From the NCBI RefSeq assembly GCF_964656455.1, contig NC_135716.1:109028389-109092388 (forward strand): a stretch of 64,000 bases of DNA, read 5' to 3'. Source of the DNA: Halichoerus grypus. Lineage: Eukaryota; Chordata; Mammalia; Carnivora; Phocidae. The translations under genes were made by a program, and so were the position numbers. Every line of letters begins with the position of its first letter. Position 1 is the first letter of the stretch. Under the pieces are notes generated by a model. That model searched no databases, was not told the origin of the DNA, and saw only the letters and a program-made list of their open reading frames with translations. Shown here one piece after another: positions 22,076-32,925 of this stretch.

Positions 22076-24619
22076 GGGAGGGACCAGCAGAAGGAAAGAA
22101 GAGAGGGCTATTTTCCAGATCAGGAACTCGTTGTTTTTCTCAACAAACCCCTCAAAAGAGTACTGTCAAACAACTTAAACTGTTAACTACTTTCGTTTAA
22201 CATCATCTGTCCACGGAAAATGATACAGGCAGGCGAGACTTTACCAAAGTCTAGATCAGCAGGTATCTCCCAGTTCTAGGAGTAAGAATATTGTTCATCT
22301 ACGTCTTGACTCCCATCTCTGTCCTAATTAGGGAGAAGAGCAGCATTGGGCAGTGATGGCCAAAACTGAAGTCTTAACACCAATTTATCCAAACAAAAGA
22401 CTATATGGATCACACCTCCCATCTGTTCCCATAAATCACTACAAATATATTTAGAGAACATGTTACAAGTGTGTACATATACAGGCACAAGAACATTTGC
22501 CAAGATAAAACAATATTATTACGTCTGTCTAAAACATTTTTTTTCCCTTACAATGTGAATTCAGTCTTCCAGTGGAAAATACTTTCGAGCTAAAAAGAGA
22601 CATCTCCTCTTCGTCTGACTTATATTTCAGATCAGCTCAGCTACACCTGCAGGGGCCTTACCAACCGAGGGACACTTGATGGATAGCACAAGGGCCAGGG
22701 GCAGGGACACAGAGCAACAGATAACTCCCACACCTCGTTTTACCCTCCTTCCTCCAGTCCCCCTAGGAGCTGCAATTAGACGTTTAACCCATGACCAGTA
22801 CTGATTGCCACCTTACCTTCCTTCTCTGCCATGTGGTGGGGTGTAAATGAACAGAGAAATACCAAAAAGCAAGAGTAGCAGTAGAGAGAGGAGGTTGCTT
22901 AAAGGCTGAGATAATCCACTCACCAGAGACAGAAATCTCGAGGAGCCAGTTGGTCAGATTTGCCAAACTGACATGTACCCCCCTTTCACTGAGGACACAT
23001 CTTGCTGAATGTTCTCTTTCTGGATTTCTTGCCTAAGCTCAAGACCATAAATGTATCTTAAAGTCTTTGAGGCGCATTTACCGGTCAATTAAAGACAGGT
23101 ATGGTCACTTTTCTGCTATGGTTTAATGAGGTTAACTCATGCACGTTCCCTGCTGAAGTTCTGACACTCTCACTGCTAGAAAACACATTGTTTGGATTGT
23201 CTCGCTTTCCCTGTCTAGGGTACTACCAGTCTCAAACTTAAAATCGGATCTTGAGCAGGTTAATTGTCAGTTCTTCAACATTTTCACCCATAAAATGGGA
23301 TAATTCAATACAATCACATTATTTCAAATGGAACCGTGAGATATTTTCCCAAAATTCAGTTTTAGTATGGTTCAAAATTCAGGCTCATAACTGCATTAAC
23401 AAAAATTGTCAAGTGCTGGCCCTTTAAGGACTAACTTTAGTGAAGAGCGAAGCATGGTTGTCAATAGGCAATGTATAGCAATTATTCAAATGGTAGCAGA
23501 CAGGTCACACCTGAAAGCAATTTCTTATTTTAAGGAAGTTAAACATTCCCTTGGACTTTGGTATAGGTGATCGCTTTGTTCTTCTAACAAATAACTTTCT
23601 GCCAACTGGGCTACCAACATTAGCCCAATCTAAGCGCATTCATCTACAGGGTTTTCTTGCACACTCTCCCATTCTTACCCATTCTGCCCCAGTGATGCCC
23701 AATATGCATGATCTGTAGAGTTGACTGCAGGAAGGAAGGGACAGGGGTTTTACCATCTGCCACCAGTGGCTTCACTTTGCTCCTATCTCCCCTTGCATTC
23801 CCTGACACAATCTGAGCCCCCAACCGCCTTCTTTAGCAGGCAAATGTGTTTGCCTCATTATACAGAAACTCTCTTACGGACAATTTGTCATCACTTAATT
23901 AATAAATCAGGGACTCCATTTGAATCGGAAAACAGAAGCTCCTCTAGCTGATCACAGATTAGTGCTGAAAATCTTATTCCTAAATCCATTTATTCATAAA
24001 CACAGAGGAACGTTCTACATCCCATTTTTGTAATGCCTAAGTGTGACCAGTAAAATCACCTAGCCGGCAAAGCTGGAACATCTTTCTTCTGAGATAAATT
24101 GTGTTCTCATTTCTCCAAAAGTTCCTAAAATTCTCTACAAGTTTGTAAGGAGAGGAGTGTCTGAACTCCGAGTCCTATATTGTCAAATTTCCTTGTTTCC
24201 AGTATTTTGGCAGGTGGAATTTTCCATTATTTCCACACGTGTGTTCTAACGAGTGGTCTCTCCTAAGGGCTACTCCATCTCTGTTGCATTTGATGCTTTG
24301 CCTCTGCTGTTTCTACATCCTCTGCCTTTAGACTGATCATCACCTTCGGCCCCACTAAGTGCTAGAAAACAGGATCTGCAGAACCAGAGAGGAGTATGTC
24401 CTGAGGAATGGCTTATAAATTTAAAAGCAAGATGGGCTGACTCTGTGTTCAGAGGGGTTCTTCCTGGCTTTTTGTTATTGTTTTTGTTCTGTTTTCCGTA
24501 GAACTTTAGGTAAAGGTGTAACAGATGAATAACCCATAGATAGTCGACATTCACTTTAGAATTAAATTGAGCATTTTGCTAAAAAATAACATCTGTCCTT
24601 CAGATATAATGATCCTTAA
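22076..24619. other. unassigned sequence, 2.5 kb
   Basis: I recognise no interspersed repeat here, which is unusual for this window. Open frames (22784-22966, 23721-23951, 24270-24554) are short and carry no domain. It may be single-copy sequence. Confidence 0.4.
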
Positions 24620-24865
24620 AACAATAGCCGTTATTTGTGAGTGCTTACTGTTTGCCAGGCACTATGCCAAGTGCTTTTCTGACACATCATATTTAATCCT
24701 CAAAACCACCATAAAGAAAGATATTACTATTTCCATTTTCAGGTAAAGAAATTGAGACTTAAGAAATGAACCAACTTGCCAAGGTGACGGGTATAAGTGC
24801 TAGAACTAGATCTGTCTGACTCCATCACATATGCCCTTAATGAACATATTATACTGTCTCCCGGG
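24620..24865 (-). mobile_element. MIR SINE, minus orientation, nearly full length
   Basis: Clear reverse-complement MIR: 'GTGCTTACTGTTTGCCAGGC', 'CATATTTAATCCTCAAAACC', 'TTTCAGGTAAAGAAATTGAG', 'CAACTTGCCAAGGTGACGGG' and 'TATTATACTGTCTC'. Confidence 0.93.
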
Positions 24866-25014
24866 GGTTTGGAAAGGATTTTGTTAATCATTAACAACGT
24901 ATTCACCTTCTACTGTGCACTACTGCAGGCGTCTATCTGCAGGTCTTGTTGTCCTTTTCCTCTCTAGTCCATTATCCAACCAGCCATCAGAACAGCATCT
25001 CCCAAGGAGTAATT

Positions 25015-25137
25015 CTGAAACCATTTGCATCAGAATCACCTGGATGCCTGTTAGGAATGCAGCTGCCAGACCACCCCGGAGATACTGAATCAGAATCACC
25101 TGCATTTTTAATAAACACTAAAATTTGAAAATCACTT
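25015..25137 (+). mobile_element. MER5A-like DNA transposon remnant
   Basis: 'TTTGCATCAGAATCACCTGG', 'TGTTAGGAATGCAGCTGCCA', 'AGATACTGAATCAGAATCAC' and the terminal 'AAAATTTGAAAATCACTTA' match MER5A. It is in the opposite orientation to the copy at 19988. Confidence 0.82.
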
Positions 25138-25198
25138 AGATCAGTATATCATCTGTTCACAATCTTCAGACAGTTTTCCAGAAACTATGATATACTAT

Positions 25199-25660
25199 TT
25201 GTGGCAGGCTGAGGAGTGGCCTCCCAAAGATGCCCACGTCCCAGTCTCTGATACCTGTGAATATGTCACTTCACGAGGCAAAAGGGACTTTGCAGATGCG
25301 ATTAAGTTAAGAATCTTGAGATGGGGAGATTATTATCCTGAATTACCCAGGTAAGCCCAAGGTAATCACAAGGGTTATTAGAAGAGGGAAGCAGAAGGCT
25401 CAGAGTCAGAGAAGGTAACAGGACAGCTGAACCAGGCATTGGAATGATGAGGGTTGAGGACAGCGCACAAGCCAAGGAGTGCAGGCAGCTTCTAGAAGCT
25501 GGAAAAGGCAAGGACACAGATTCTTCCCTGGAGCCTCCAGAAGGAATGTGGTGGCCAGCCAACCCATTTTAGACTTCTGACCCCCAGACTCTAAGAGAAT
25601 ATATTTGTTGCTTTCAGCCACTAAATTTGTGGCGATTTGTTACGGGAACAATAGGAGGCA
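25199..25660 (+). mobile_element. MaLR LTR (MLT1-like), nearly full length
   Basis: Begins 'TTTGTGGCAGGCTGAGGAG', passes 'AAAGATGCCCACGTCCCAGT', 'CAAAAGGGACTTTGCAGATG', 'TAATCACAAGGGTTATTAGA' and 'CAGCCACTAAATTTGTGGCG', and ends around 'GGAACAATAGGAGGCAAT'. No internal retroviral sequence is attached, so it reads as a solo LTR. The minus-strand open frames 25302-25621 lie inside it and are not genes. Confidence 0.85.
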
Positions 25661-25959
25661 ATCCTCCTTAGGTCCTCAATGGGCCAAGTCCTTCTTAGCT
25701 CACCCCTCTTACCTCTCATCTCTCTACCTTAAACTTTATGCTCCAGTAATGCCAAGCCACATCCAATTCCCCAAATGTGCCTAGCTCCTTAATACCGTAC
25801 TTGGACATTTGCTTCCCCCAAACTTGTCAGCTGAGGAACACCAATTTACCCTGGTAAGACGTCCAGAGGTCACTCCTTAATATCTAGAGATGGAACTAAT
25901 TCTCTCCTCTGTAATGGAACTTGGATATATACACACAGTGTTGTTCATATCACATTCTG

Positions 25960-26080
25960 CTGTAAATATCTGAAGCCCACAACTACAACCCATTCATCTT
26001 TATATCCCCAGGCCCATTCACAGTGCCTGGTCCAGGGTAAATGCTCAATAAAAGTTAGTTGAATTGAACTAAACCCTGAG
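25960..26080 (+). mobile_element. LINE-2 3' end, plus orientation
   Basis: 'TTTATATCCCCAGGCCCATT', 'CACAGTGCCTGGTCCAGGGT' and 'GCTCAATAAAAGTTAGTTGA' are the standard L2 terminal phrases. Confidence 0.82.
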
Positions 26081-26654
26081 TAGTTGCATAGAAAGCTGTA
26101 GATGTGTTCCCAAATGCCACCTTTAAAGAAAGCATTTAACAATGTCCTATTTCATAACTTCCCTCAGATCCTGTATCACTGCTATTTTCCCACATATCCT
26201 AAGTGCTAACAAATTCCCATCCTTTTGAAAGGTTTGGATTAGGGAGGTAGAAAAACAAACGAATACCATACAAAGATATCTACTAACCAAAGAGGATGAT
26301 CCAGCCATAGTGTATGATTTTAGATCAAAACGAATCAAAGCTATTATAGTGTATGACTCGTAGATCAGATCTGACAGCACTGATGTATACAGGTTCTGGT
26401 ACTTTAGTCTTTTAAAGCCTATAAAGTATTTATGATTATATTATCAAAGTATACTATTCTGTCCAAAAGCCGAAAACAGGACTCTCATACAAAATAGAAT
26501 GAACCCATGTAAAAGGATTTCTTGAGCTCATAAGCTAATGAGGAAAACAGTAAGAAGGTAAACTGACTTAAAGAGTGCTGGTGGAGCTGGGTAGTTATAG
26601 GAAACTTAATAAAGGACTGTTAAAATAAGTTTGTTAAATTAGATACAGAACTTA

Positions 26655-26676
26655 TTAGTGCCTTATAAGGCACTAA
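26655..26676. repeat. 22-bp perfect palindrome
   Basis: The half-site TTAGTGCCTTA is followed at once by its exact reverse complement, with no spacer. A perfect palindrome of this length is a possible dimer-binding site or a cruciform former. No element is known to me with this end. Confidence 0.95.
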
Positions 26677-27414
26677 ACCAAAACCTTTATGGTTACCTTA
26701 TCTGCCTACCAAAAATAATTTCCATCAAATAATTTAGATACAAACCTATGAGTCAACATATAACTTCACCTAGTTCAAGCCCTTAATTAATAGTAGATAA
26801 CAAAGTCAATGAACAGTACATTCTCCCAGAAAAGAAAATAAACCGAGAATGGATATGTGGTTATCCTCATAGTCCAATTTACAGGTTTGGGATAATTTTT
26901 AAAATAGTATTTTAAATATTTTAAAATCGTATTTTTAAAAATAGATTACAAAGATGGCATCCGACTAGCACCACAAAACTTCAGAGGAAACAAAAAACAC
27001 TGGGGAAATTTGGAGATTCACACAGAACGGGGCCTTGAAGAAGAAAAGGACAAGCAGACATCAATAGACTTTTAAGTATCATTTTTTAATACATTAAAAC
27101 CAAATTTCTCTCCAAAGAAACGACTCTAATATTTTTAATAAAAAACGATTTAAAGAGATTTAGAAATTCACTCTACTTTTCCAGAACTATACCTATTCTA
27201 AAAATCAAGGTAGAGCTGTACTTCCTGTTTCCATACTGTGAATCCAGAATTCTCTTCTTCCTGCCGGCCAGTTCACCTGCTCTCCACCACCAGTGCTAGC
27301 CGCTGGCTATCTCCCTGCCCGTTCTCCCTCTACTGCCCCTGCACTTCAACCACCCCGAAACCACTTTTCACCGGCCACACATGACATGGCCTCTCTTTAC
27401 CTCTTTACCACTGT

Positions 27415-27450
27415 GCACACATGTATGTGTGTGCACGTGCACGCGCACAC
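27415..27450. repeat. alternating purine-pyrimidine (GT/GC/AC) tract
   Basis: Mixed TG, CG and CA steps (such as TGTGTGCACGTGCACGCGCA) alternate purine and pyrimidine for about 30 bases, a composition prone to Z-DNA. Confidence 0.85.
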
Positions 27451-28109
27451 TGCGCCTAAGAGAAACTCTGGAAGAGATGCTACTGGAATGTTACAGGAGT
27501 GACGGAATAACTACAACACTAAAAGGAAGCTCCAGGGACATGAAGATGAACAGAAGAAAGAAAAGAATGATTGAAAGCTGGGGGCAAAACACTGGAGGCT
27601 AATCACTCAAATAGATGCATAGGATGTGAATAATCGTCAGGCTGTGATCAACATGGAGGAACACGGGGTAGGAAAAAGGCACTGCTCAGCACGGAACCTG
27701 TACGCTAGCCTCATATTCCACGTGCCCTTTGTTCAAAATTATGATAACATCGTCTTCTCTTTGGTTGCCTTTCAGTAACCACCAGGTCACAGAGGCAGCC
27801 TTTTGACACAGTATTTGCTTATAGTCTCTGAAAGCTATGTGAGTGTGGACAGCTATTCATTGTCCTTTTATGGATTCATTCAAATGAGATTCACTAAGAG
27901 TGAACTCTGAGAAAATGTTAACTGTGTTTATAATTAACTATGTAAATAAAGCGCATGAATATTGTATTGAGGACTATTAAGATCTGCTAGGATGGCAGAA
28001 ACTATACTTCGTTTAACTAGGAATATTAGAGTATTCTGCATTCATATCTGCTATCCTTCCAGCTTGGTTATAATGTAGTTATATAAGTTTGAAGATAAGG
28101 AGATTTCTC

Positions 28110-28210
28110 ACTCACTTTTGTATTCCCACTGTGGACCACAATGTCTGAGAACATGGTAGGAACATGCAGTAATTGACAATTGAAGAAATGTTAAATAAAT
28201 GGGCTGAGGG
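28110..28210 (+). mobile_element. possible L2 3' end scrap
   Basis: 'TTTTGTATTCCCACTGTGGA', 'ACATGGTAGGAACATGCAGT' and 'GAAATGTTAAATAAATG' loosely follow the order of an L2 end. Weak. Confidence 0.35.
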
Positions 28211-30694
28211 ATGAACAGAAAGTAGTGTTCTTCGATTTTCAAACTTTTTTTGAAAAGTGGAGCTGCTTTAAAAATGTATACAAAATCCCAATACATAGAA
28301 AAGATGAAAGTGGATGGCTCAGAGGGAAGCAGAACAATGGTGGGGGCATAGCTCTCTTCCCATTCTCTCCACCTCCCAGCAACATGGGTCAGGGAAAAAG
28401 TGGCATCAGACCAAGACAGACCCAGGTAGAAAGTTATTGTTTTAAAAAAAATTAGCTCCGGTGCCTTTTCATACTTTTTTTTTTCCTACCTCCATAACAA
28501 CTTTTAACAGAGTAAAACGAGACCGTATACCATCTCAAATTTTGTTTGCCAGGTCTGTGATGTCTCATGAAAATGTGCAGAAGTTGTCAATCACTTTGGA
28601 AGTGAAAAGTTCAACCAGATAACATATTGCAGGGTTCTTTTACTTTTTCTTTTTTTTTTTAACTCATTGGAATGCTCTAAAAATCATTCTTCTATTTCAC
28701 AGGCATCTGTGACGAGCAAAAGTACTGAGTTCTGTCAAGTTCACATGAAACGGAAATTCACAGAAGTCAACACTTCCAATCAATGCAAATGATCTTGATG
28801 GAGAAATTGACAAGATTTACTGAAGGATGTATCCAAATGCCTTCTCTTGTCAGGCCACAGAATCCCAAAGCTCTGTTATCTGTCATTAACTGGGGGACCC
28901 AGGAAGTGGTGCAGTGGGTAAGGGCAGGAGCAGGAAAAAAAAAAGTTTAAGACAGGATAAAAGAGCAATTTTAAAATCATTACTTTATAACAATGAACAC
29001 AGCTATTATTCTGAACCCCAAATCACGGATGTGATCATCAAAAAGACAAAAGAATAGCAGGGTAAATTGTTGAAACAAATCTCTTTATAGTCGATAGTAA
29101 AAATCTCATTGCAATTCAAAAGATAAATGGCAATGAAGTAGTTTCTGTTAAGTGTTTATTGTTCACCTTTTATGTGGGTGGCCTTTTAAGTGATTTTCTT
29201 TTTAAAGGAAAAGAGAAAGTTTGTTCTCTCCAGCATTTGAACCAAACATGATGCAAATGCATGCAACCATCAATTTTAAAATAATAATCGTCTTGATTTT
29301 CTAAGCCGATAAACCAACTACTATACACCACTTCCTTTTCAGGCTGTTGTTTGCTTGGCTTATCACAGTTAACTTGCACTGTGACTCCACATGAAGACGG
29401 TAATGTAATTAAATCCTATTAACACATCAGGAATAAAGCCCTTTAATGGGCACACAAGGCTTTGAGAGGCAGCTCGTTCCTGAGCAGATTTAATATCCTT
29501 AAATTAAGCAAGTGTGAATGGGAAGATGAATCTTATTAAAAACTTAAATCTGATTATATTTGAAAATTATTGGTTTCTTAATGTAATAAATTATCCAATA
29601 CAGACTAGAACAAATAATATGTCCTAGCCTCACATAACTCCACTCTATAACAAGTGACAAAAGAAATTATGTGTGACTGTGGGGCAAAAAGAAAGGTCTT
29701 TTTATAAAAGTCATTTTGCATAATGAAATACCTAAATCATTTTAATAAACATTTGGGGGGGGAAAGTGCAAATGACACAGTTGGAGAGGGAATCATTTAC
29801 TCTATTCAGAAAGGGAATGTGGAAATAGTGATGCTAATGTTTTTTTTTAAATTGCCATTCTGGCCAATTTGTTGTAAATTCTGAAAAGAAAAGCTGCAGC
29901 TTATGTTGTTGGTAGCGAATTCCTTCTCCAGAAGGCTAATGCAAATGTAAGCCATCTGCCACGCATTCTGCTGAGAAAGCTGGAGTCGCAAACAATGGGC
30001 CAACAGTCTCTGAATACTAACACACACACTCCGCGGGCAAGAAAAGTTTACATTTCCCCCAAAGGTATACTTTGCGGGGCTCCTTTCCCACCAGCACCAG
30101 GACCACCAGGCACCCACCCGCGCTCCCCCAGTCCAACTGGCACCAGGCAGGCTTCCACATGATTAGTCTTGATGATGTTCGCAAGGAGAAGCCCCAAGAG
30201 AAGCATTTCTGTTCAAACTGACTGAAGCAGGAAGGCAAGACCTGCTAAATTATTTAACCAGACAAATGCTTCACAGTGTGCGTTTTTTAACTTAATCCGA
30301 TTTTAGCAAAATCTGGAGTTGCCCATTGCACTACACATCGGAGCATCGCGTGGGTTTTATCCCTTTACGACTGGACCCTGTCAGAGGGCTCAGGAACACT
30401 GTCCTCGGCTCCTCTGAAAGCCGCCGCCTCACCAGCAGATGGGTGCGTGAAACAGAACGCGCCGGGCAAGCAGGCGCTGCCGGGAGCCGGCATATGAAAC
30501 CGGGGGTCTGCTCGCACACTTTCAAGTAATTCTTCCCACTCCATTCGAGGAAACTGGAATGCTCAGTTATTTGGCAAGTGTGCCCAAATGGCTCATTCAA
30601 CGACATGATGAAACATTTTAAATATTGTTTGGAGCTTGGTGATGGGGCAGAGGGACAGGCGACTCCCAGTGAAAAGCCATCACACAAATGCAAG
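28211..30694. other. repeat-free block with CpG-rich patch; candidate conserved noncoding DNA
   Basis: No interspersed repeat is recognised over about 2.5 kb. 29.4-29.6 kb is rich in AATTAA/TTAATA-type homeodomain-like words. 29.95-30.55 kb contains about 25 CpGs, 16 of them in 30339-30513. Open frames there (30326-30529 plus, 30331-30693 minus, 30578-30997 plus) have no recognisable domain. Whether this is an enhancer, a distal promoter or a first exon cannot be decided from the sequence. Confidence 0.4.
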
Positions 30695-30875
30695 CTTCAC
30701 TTCTCCCTAGATCTGGCTTTCATCTCCATCTCTTCTTGCTCCGATTACTATGCTCCCTCCGGCCTCTTGCTGGAGGTTTCTGAAACTTGCCAGACTGTAT
30801 CTTCTCTTGCTGCCTGTGTACAGCTGCCTTCACTGCCTAGAATGCCTACTCAAGACCCTCCCACTACACATCAAT
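30695..30875 (+). mobile_element. LINE-2 fragment, plus orientation (left part)
   Basis: 'CCTCTTGCTGGAGGTTTCTG' and 'GCCTTCACTGCCTAGAATGC' resemble the L2 region before its 3' end. The same element seems to resume at 31118 after an inserted MIR. Confidence 0.55.
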
Positions 30876-30879
30876 CATC

Positions 30880-31117
30880 TAGGCAGGGGTCCAGTGTTTG
30901 CTCTAGAGTCGGGCTTCCTGGCTTCAAATCCCAGCTTCCTCCCTTGGTAGTTGTGTGGCTGTGGACACTTTGCTTCACTTCTCCATGCCTCGGTTGACTC
31001 AACTGTGAAATGAGCATGGTAAGAATCTAACCTACATGGAAGACTAACTAGGATAAGACATGTAAAGCACTTGGCACGGTATCTAGAATAGCATGGGTTT
31101 GATAATGTTACCTAGCA
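30880..31117 (+). mobile_element. MIR SINE, plus orientation, nearly full length
   Basis: Landmarks in order: 'TCCTGGCTTCAAATCCCAGC', 'CATGCCTCGGTTGACTCAAC', 'GAAATGAGCATGGTAAGAAT', 'ACATGTAAAGCACTTGGCAC' and 'AGAATAGCATGGG'. Confidence 0.9.
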
Positions 31118-31425
31118 TTATCCTTTCTTTTGCGGACTCTCAAGGCTCTTGTTTGCCATCCCCTCTCTCTCACTCCTTAATGTTAGTTCTTCTTTCCCTG
31201 CATGACCACGTGCTTCTGCGCAAGTCCATGCTTGTGCTGTGGCATTCATCATATACTTTAATTAGGTGCTTCAATGTGTCTTTTCTGTGAGGCTATAAGT
31301 TTCTTAAGAGCTTATTCTTACTCATCTCTGTATCCACGAGGCTTAATACAGTACCAAGCACATAAAAATTGCTTCATAAATATTTATTAACGAAACACAA
31401 GAATTAAGGAATGAATGGATTTAGT
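31118..31425 (+). mobile_element. LINE-2 3' end, plus orientation (right part)
   Basis: 'GAGGCTATAAGTTTCTTAAG', 'CATCTCTGTATCCACGAGGC' and 'TGCTTCATAAATATTTATTA' are terminal L2 phrases. Confidence 0.75.
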
Positions 31426-31494
31426 AAGAGCTGGATTAAGCATATAAACCAAGATAGGGAGGAGATAAATGTTTCCCATCATATATTTAATAGC

Positions 31495-31862
31495 GAAGGC
31501 TATAGATCACCAGAAAAGGACTTTCAGGGGTTGAGGAGGATGTAGAACAACTGGAACGTTTAATACGTTGCTAATAAGAGTGTAAACTGTCTCAATAACT
31601 ATAGAAAACTATTTAGCAGTATCCAATAAAGCTAAATACATACCTACCGGATAGCCCAGCAATTCCACTATTTAATATACACCCCGTAGAAATGAATGAA
31701 TATATTCACAAAAAGCTATGTAAAACATGTTCACAGCAACTTTATTCATAATAGCCTCAAATTTGAAACAACACACAAACACAATATCCCTCAGCAGGAG
31801 AATGGATGAAAAATGTTTGCAGCACATTTATATAATGAAATACTACCCTAGAATTTAAAAAG
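31495..31862 (+). mobile_element. LINE-1 3' fragment, plus orientation
   Basis: Old L1 downstream sequence: 'ATAGCCCAGCAATTCCACTA', 'CATGTTCACAGCAACTTTAT', 'CATAATAGCCTCAAATTTGA' and 'CAGGAGAATGGATGAAAAA'. It stops before the terminal part, at a G8 run that precedes a Tigger-like end. Confidence 0.85.
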
Positions 31863-31881
31863 GGGGGGGTGTTGGGTAATG

Positions 31882-31995
31882 CAGGAGTCCCCCTTATCCT
31901 TGGTTTTACTTTGTACAGTTTCAGTTACCCTCGGTAAACTGTGGTCTGGAAGCAGGTGATGCTCCTTCTTATGTACTGTCAGACAGTCAATAGTA
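31882..31995 (+). mobile_element. Tigger-like (TcMar) DNA transposon 5' fragment
   Basis: Starts at a terminal-repeat-like 'CAGGAGTCCCCCTTATCC', then 'GTACAGTTTCAGTTACCCTC', 'AAACTGTGGTCTGGAAGCAG' and 'GTCAGACAGTCAATAGTAA', matching the outer part of a Tigger-family element by recall. The opposite end is absent and no transposase remains. Confidence 0.75.
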
Positions 31996-32254
31996 AAGTT
32001 TCATTTCTGGCTTTCTCGTGTGATCATGCTTTGTATGGATTTATTTCTTTTTCTTTCTCTTTGATTTTCTGTTGATTCTCACTGGTTGGATGTAGAGTCA
32101 CTAAGATACTTTCTGCATTTTTCTCAGTGTGTAATTATTACAACTCAAAGACTTGGAATCTATCCAAGATTCCAACCCATTTAAGCAGCTTTGCCCCATC
32201 CTACATGCCCCACGCTACCCATCAACCTCTTTTGCTTTTAGATCTAGATGCCCT

Positions 32255-32925
32255 GATTTAAACCACAGGTTATATTTTTTATATAATTATATTTAATTTG
32301 GAAAAAAAACAGAAACTTATAGAAAAGTTGCAAATATAAAGAACTTTTTCCTTGAATGATTTTAGAGTAAGTTGCTGGCCTGATGCTCCAACATCCCAGA
32401 AAACTATTTACTATGTGTTTCCAACAGACAAATTCCATTGCATAACCACAAAAATCAGGACGTTAACACTAAAACATCGCTAATATCTAATCCTCAGAAT
32501 CCCCTTCAAGTTCCACCAACTGTCCTCAGAATGTCTTATAGATCAGATGGAGGCACTTCAGAATCACACAGGGCATTTAGCCGTCATGTCTCACCTATCT
32601 CTTTCAGTCTGCAAAAGCTATTCAGTCTTTCCTTGACTCTTACGACCTCATCATTTTTGAAGACCTTAGGCCAGTTATTTAGTAAACAACACTCAATTTA
32701 GATTTTTCTGATGTTTCTCATGAAACAGGTTATGCATCTTTGACAGGAATATCACAGAAGGGATGCTGTGTTCTTCTCATTGCATCCTATCAAGGGGCAC
32801 ACAATCTTGATTTGTCTCATTACTGATGTTCGCTTTGATCACTTAATTAAGTTGGTATCTGCTAGGCTTCTCCACTGAAATTATTCTTTCTCCCTTGTAA
32901 TTAATAAATTGCTGAATATACTGAT
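32255..32925 (-). mobile_element. old LINE-1-like fragment (L1M type)
   Basis: Contains 'AACTTATAGAAAAGTTGCAA', 'CAGGGCATTTAGCCGTCATG', 'TATTCAGTCTTTCCTTGACT', 'GAATATCACAGAAGGGATGC' and 'TAGGCTTCTCCACTGAAATT'. I recall this chain from fragments counted as old L1. Orientation is judged from the related piece at 39345-39845, which shares the 'AGAAAGTTG' segment and then continues into antisense L1 3' sequence. Family assignment is moderate. Confidence 0.6.

Larger units (their letters stand above)
26081..28109. other. unassigned, repeat-poor sequence
   Basis: Contains a 22-bp palindrome (26655-26676), an AT-rich patch (26895-26945) and an alternating purine-pyrimidine tract (27415-27450). A local near-duplication of about 24 bases lies at 26306-26329 and 26345-26369. 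No gene or transposon is recognised. Confidence 0.4.

Noticed and set aside
30326..30997. Open frames of 67-139 codons in and beside the CpG-rich patch
   Set aside because: High GC lowers stop frequency; frames overlap on both strands, the right one runs into L2 and MIR sequence, and no domain is seen.
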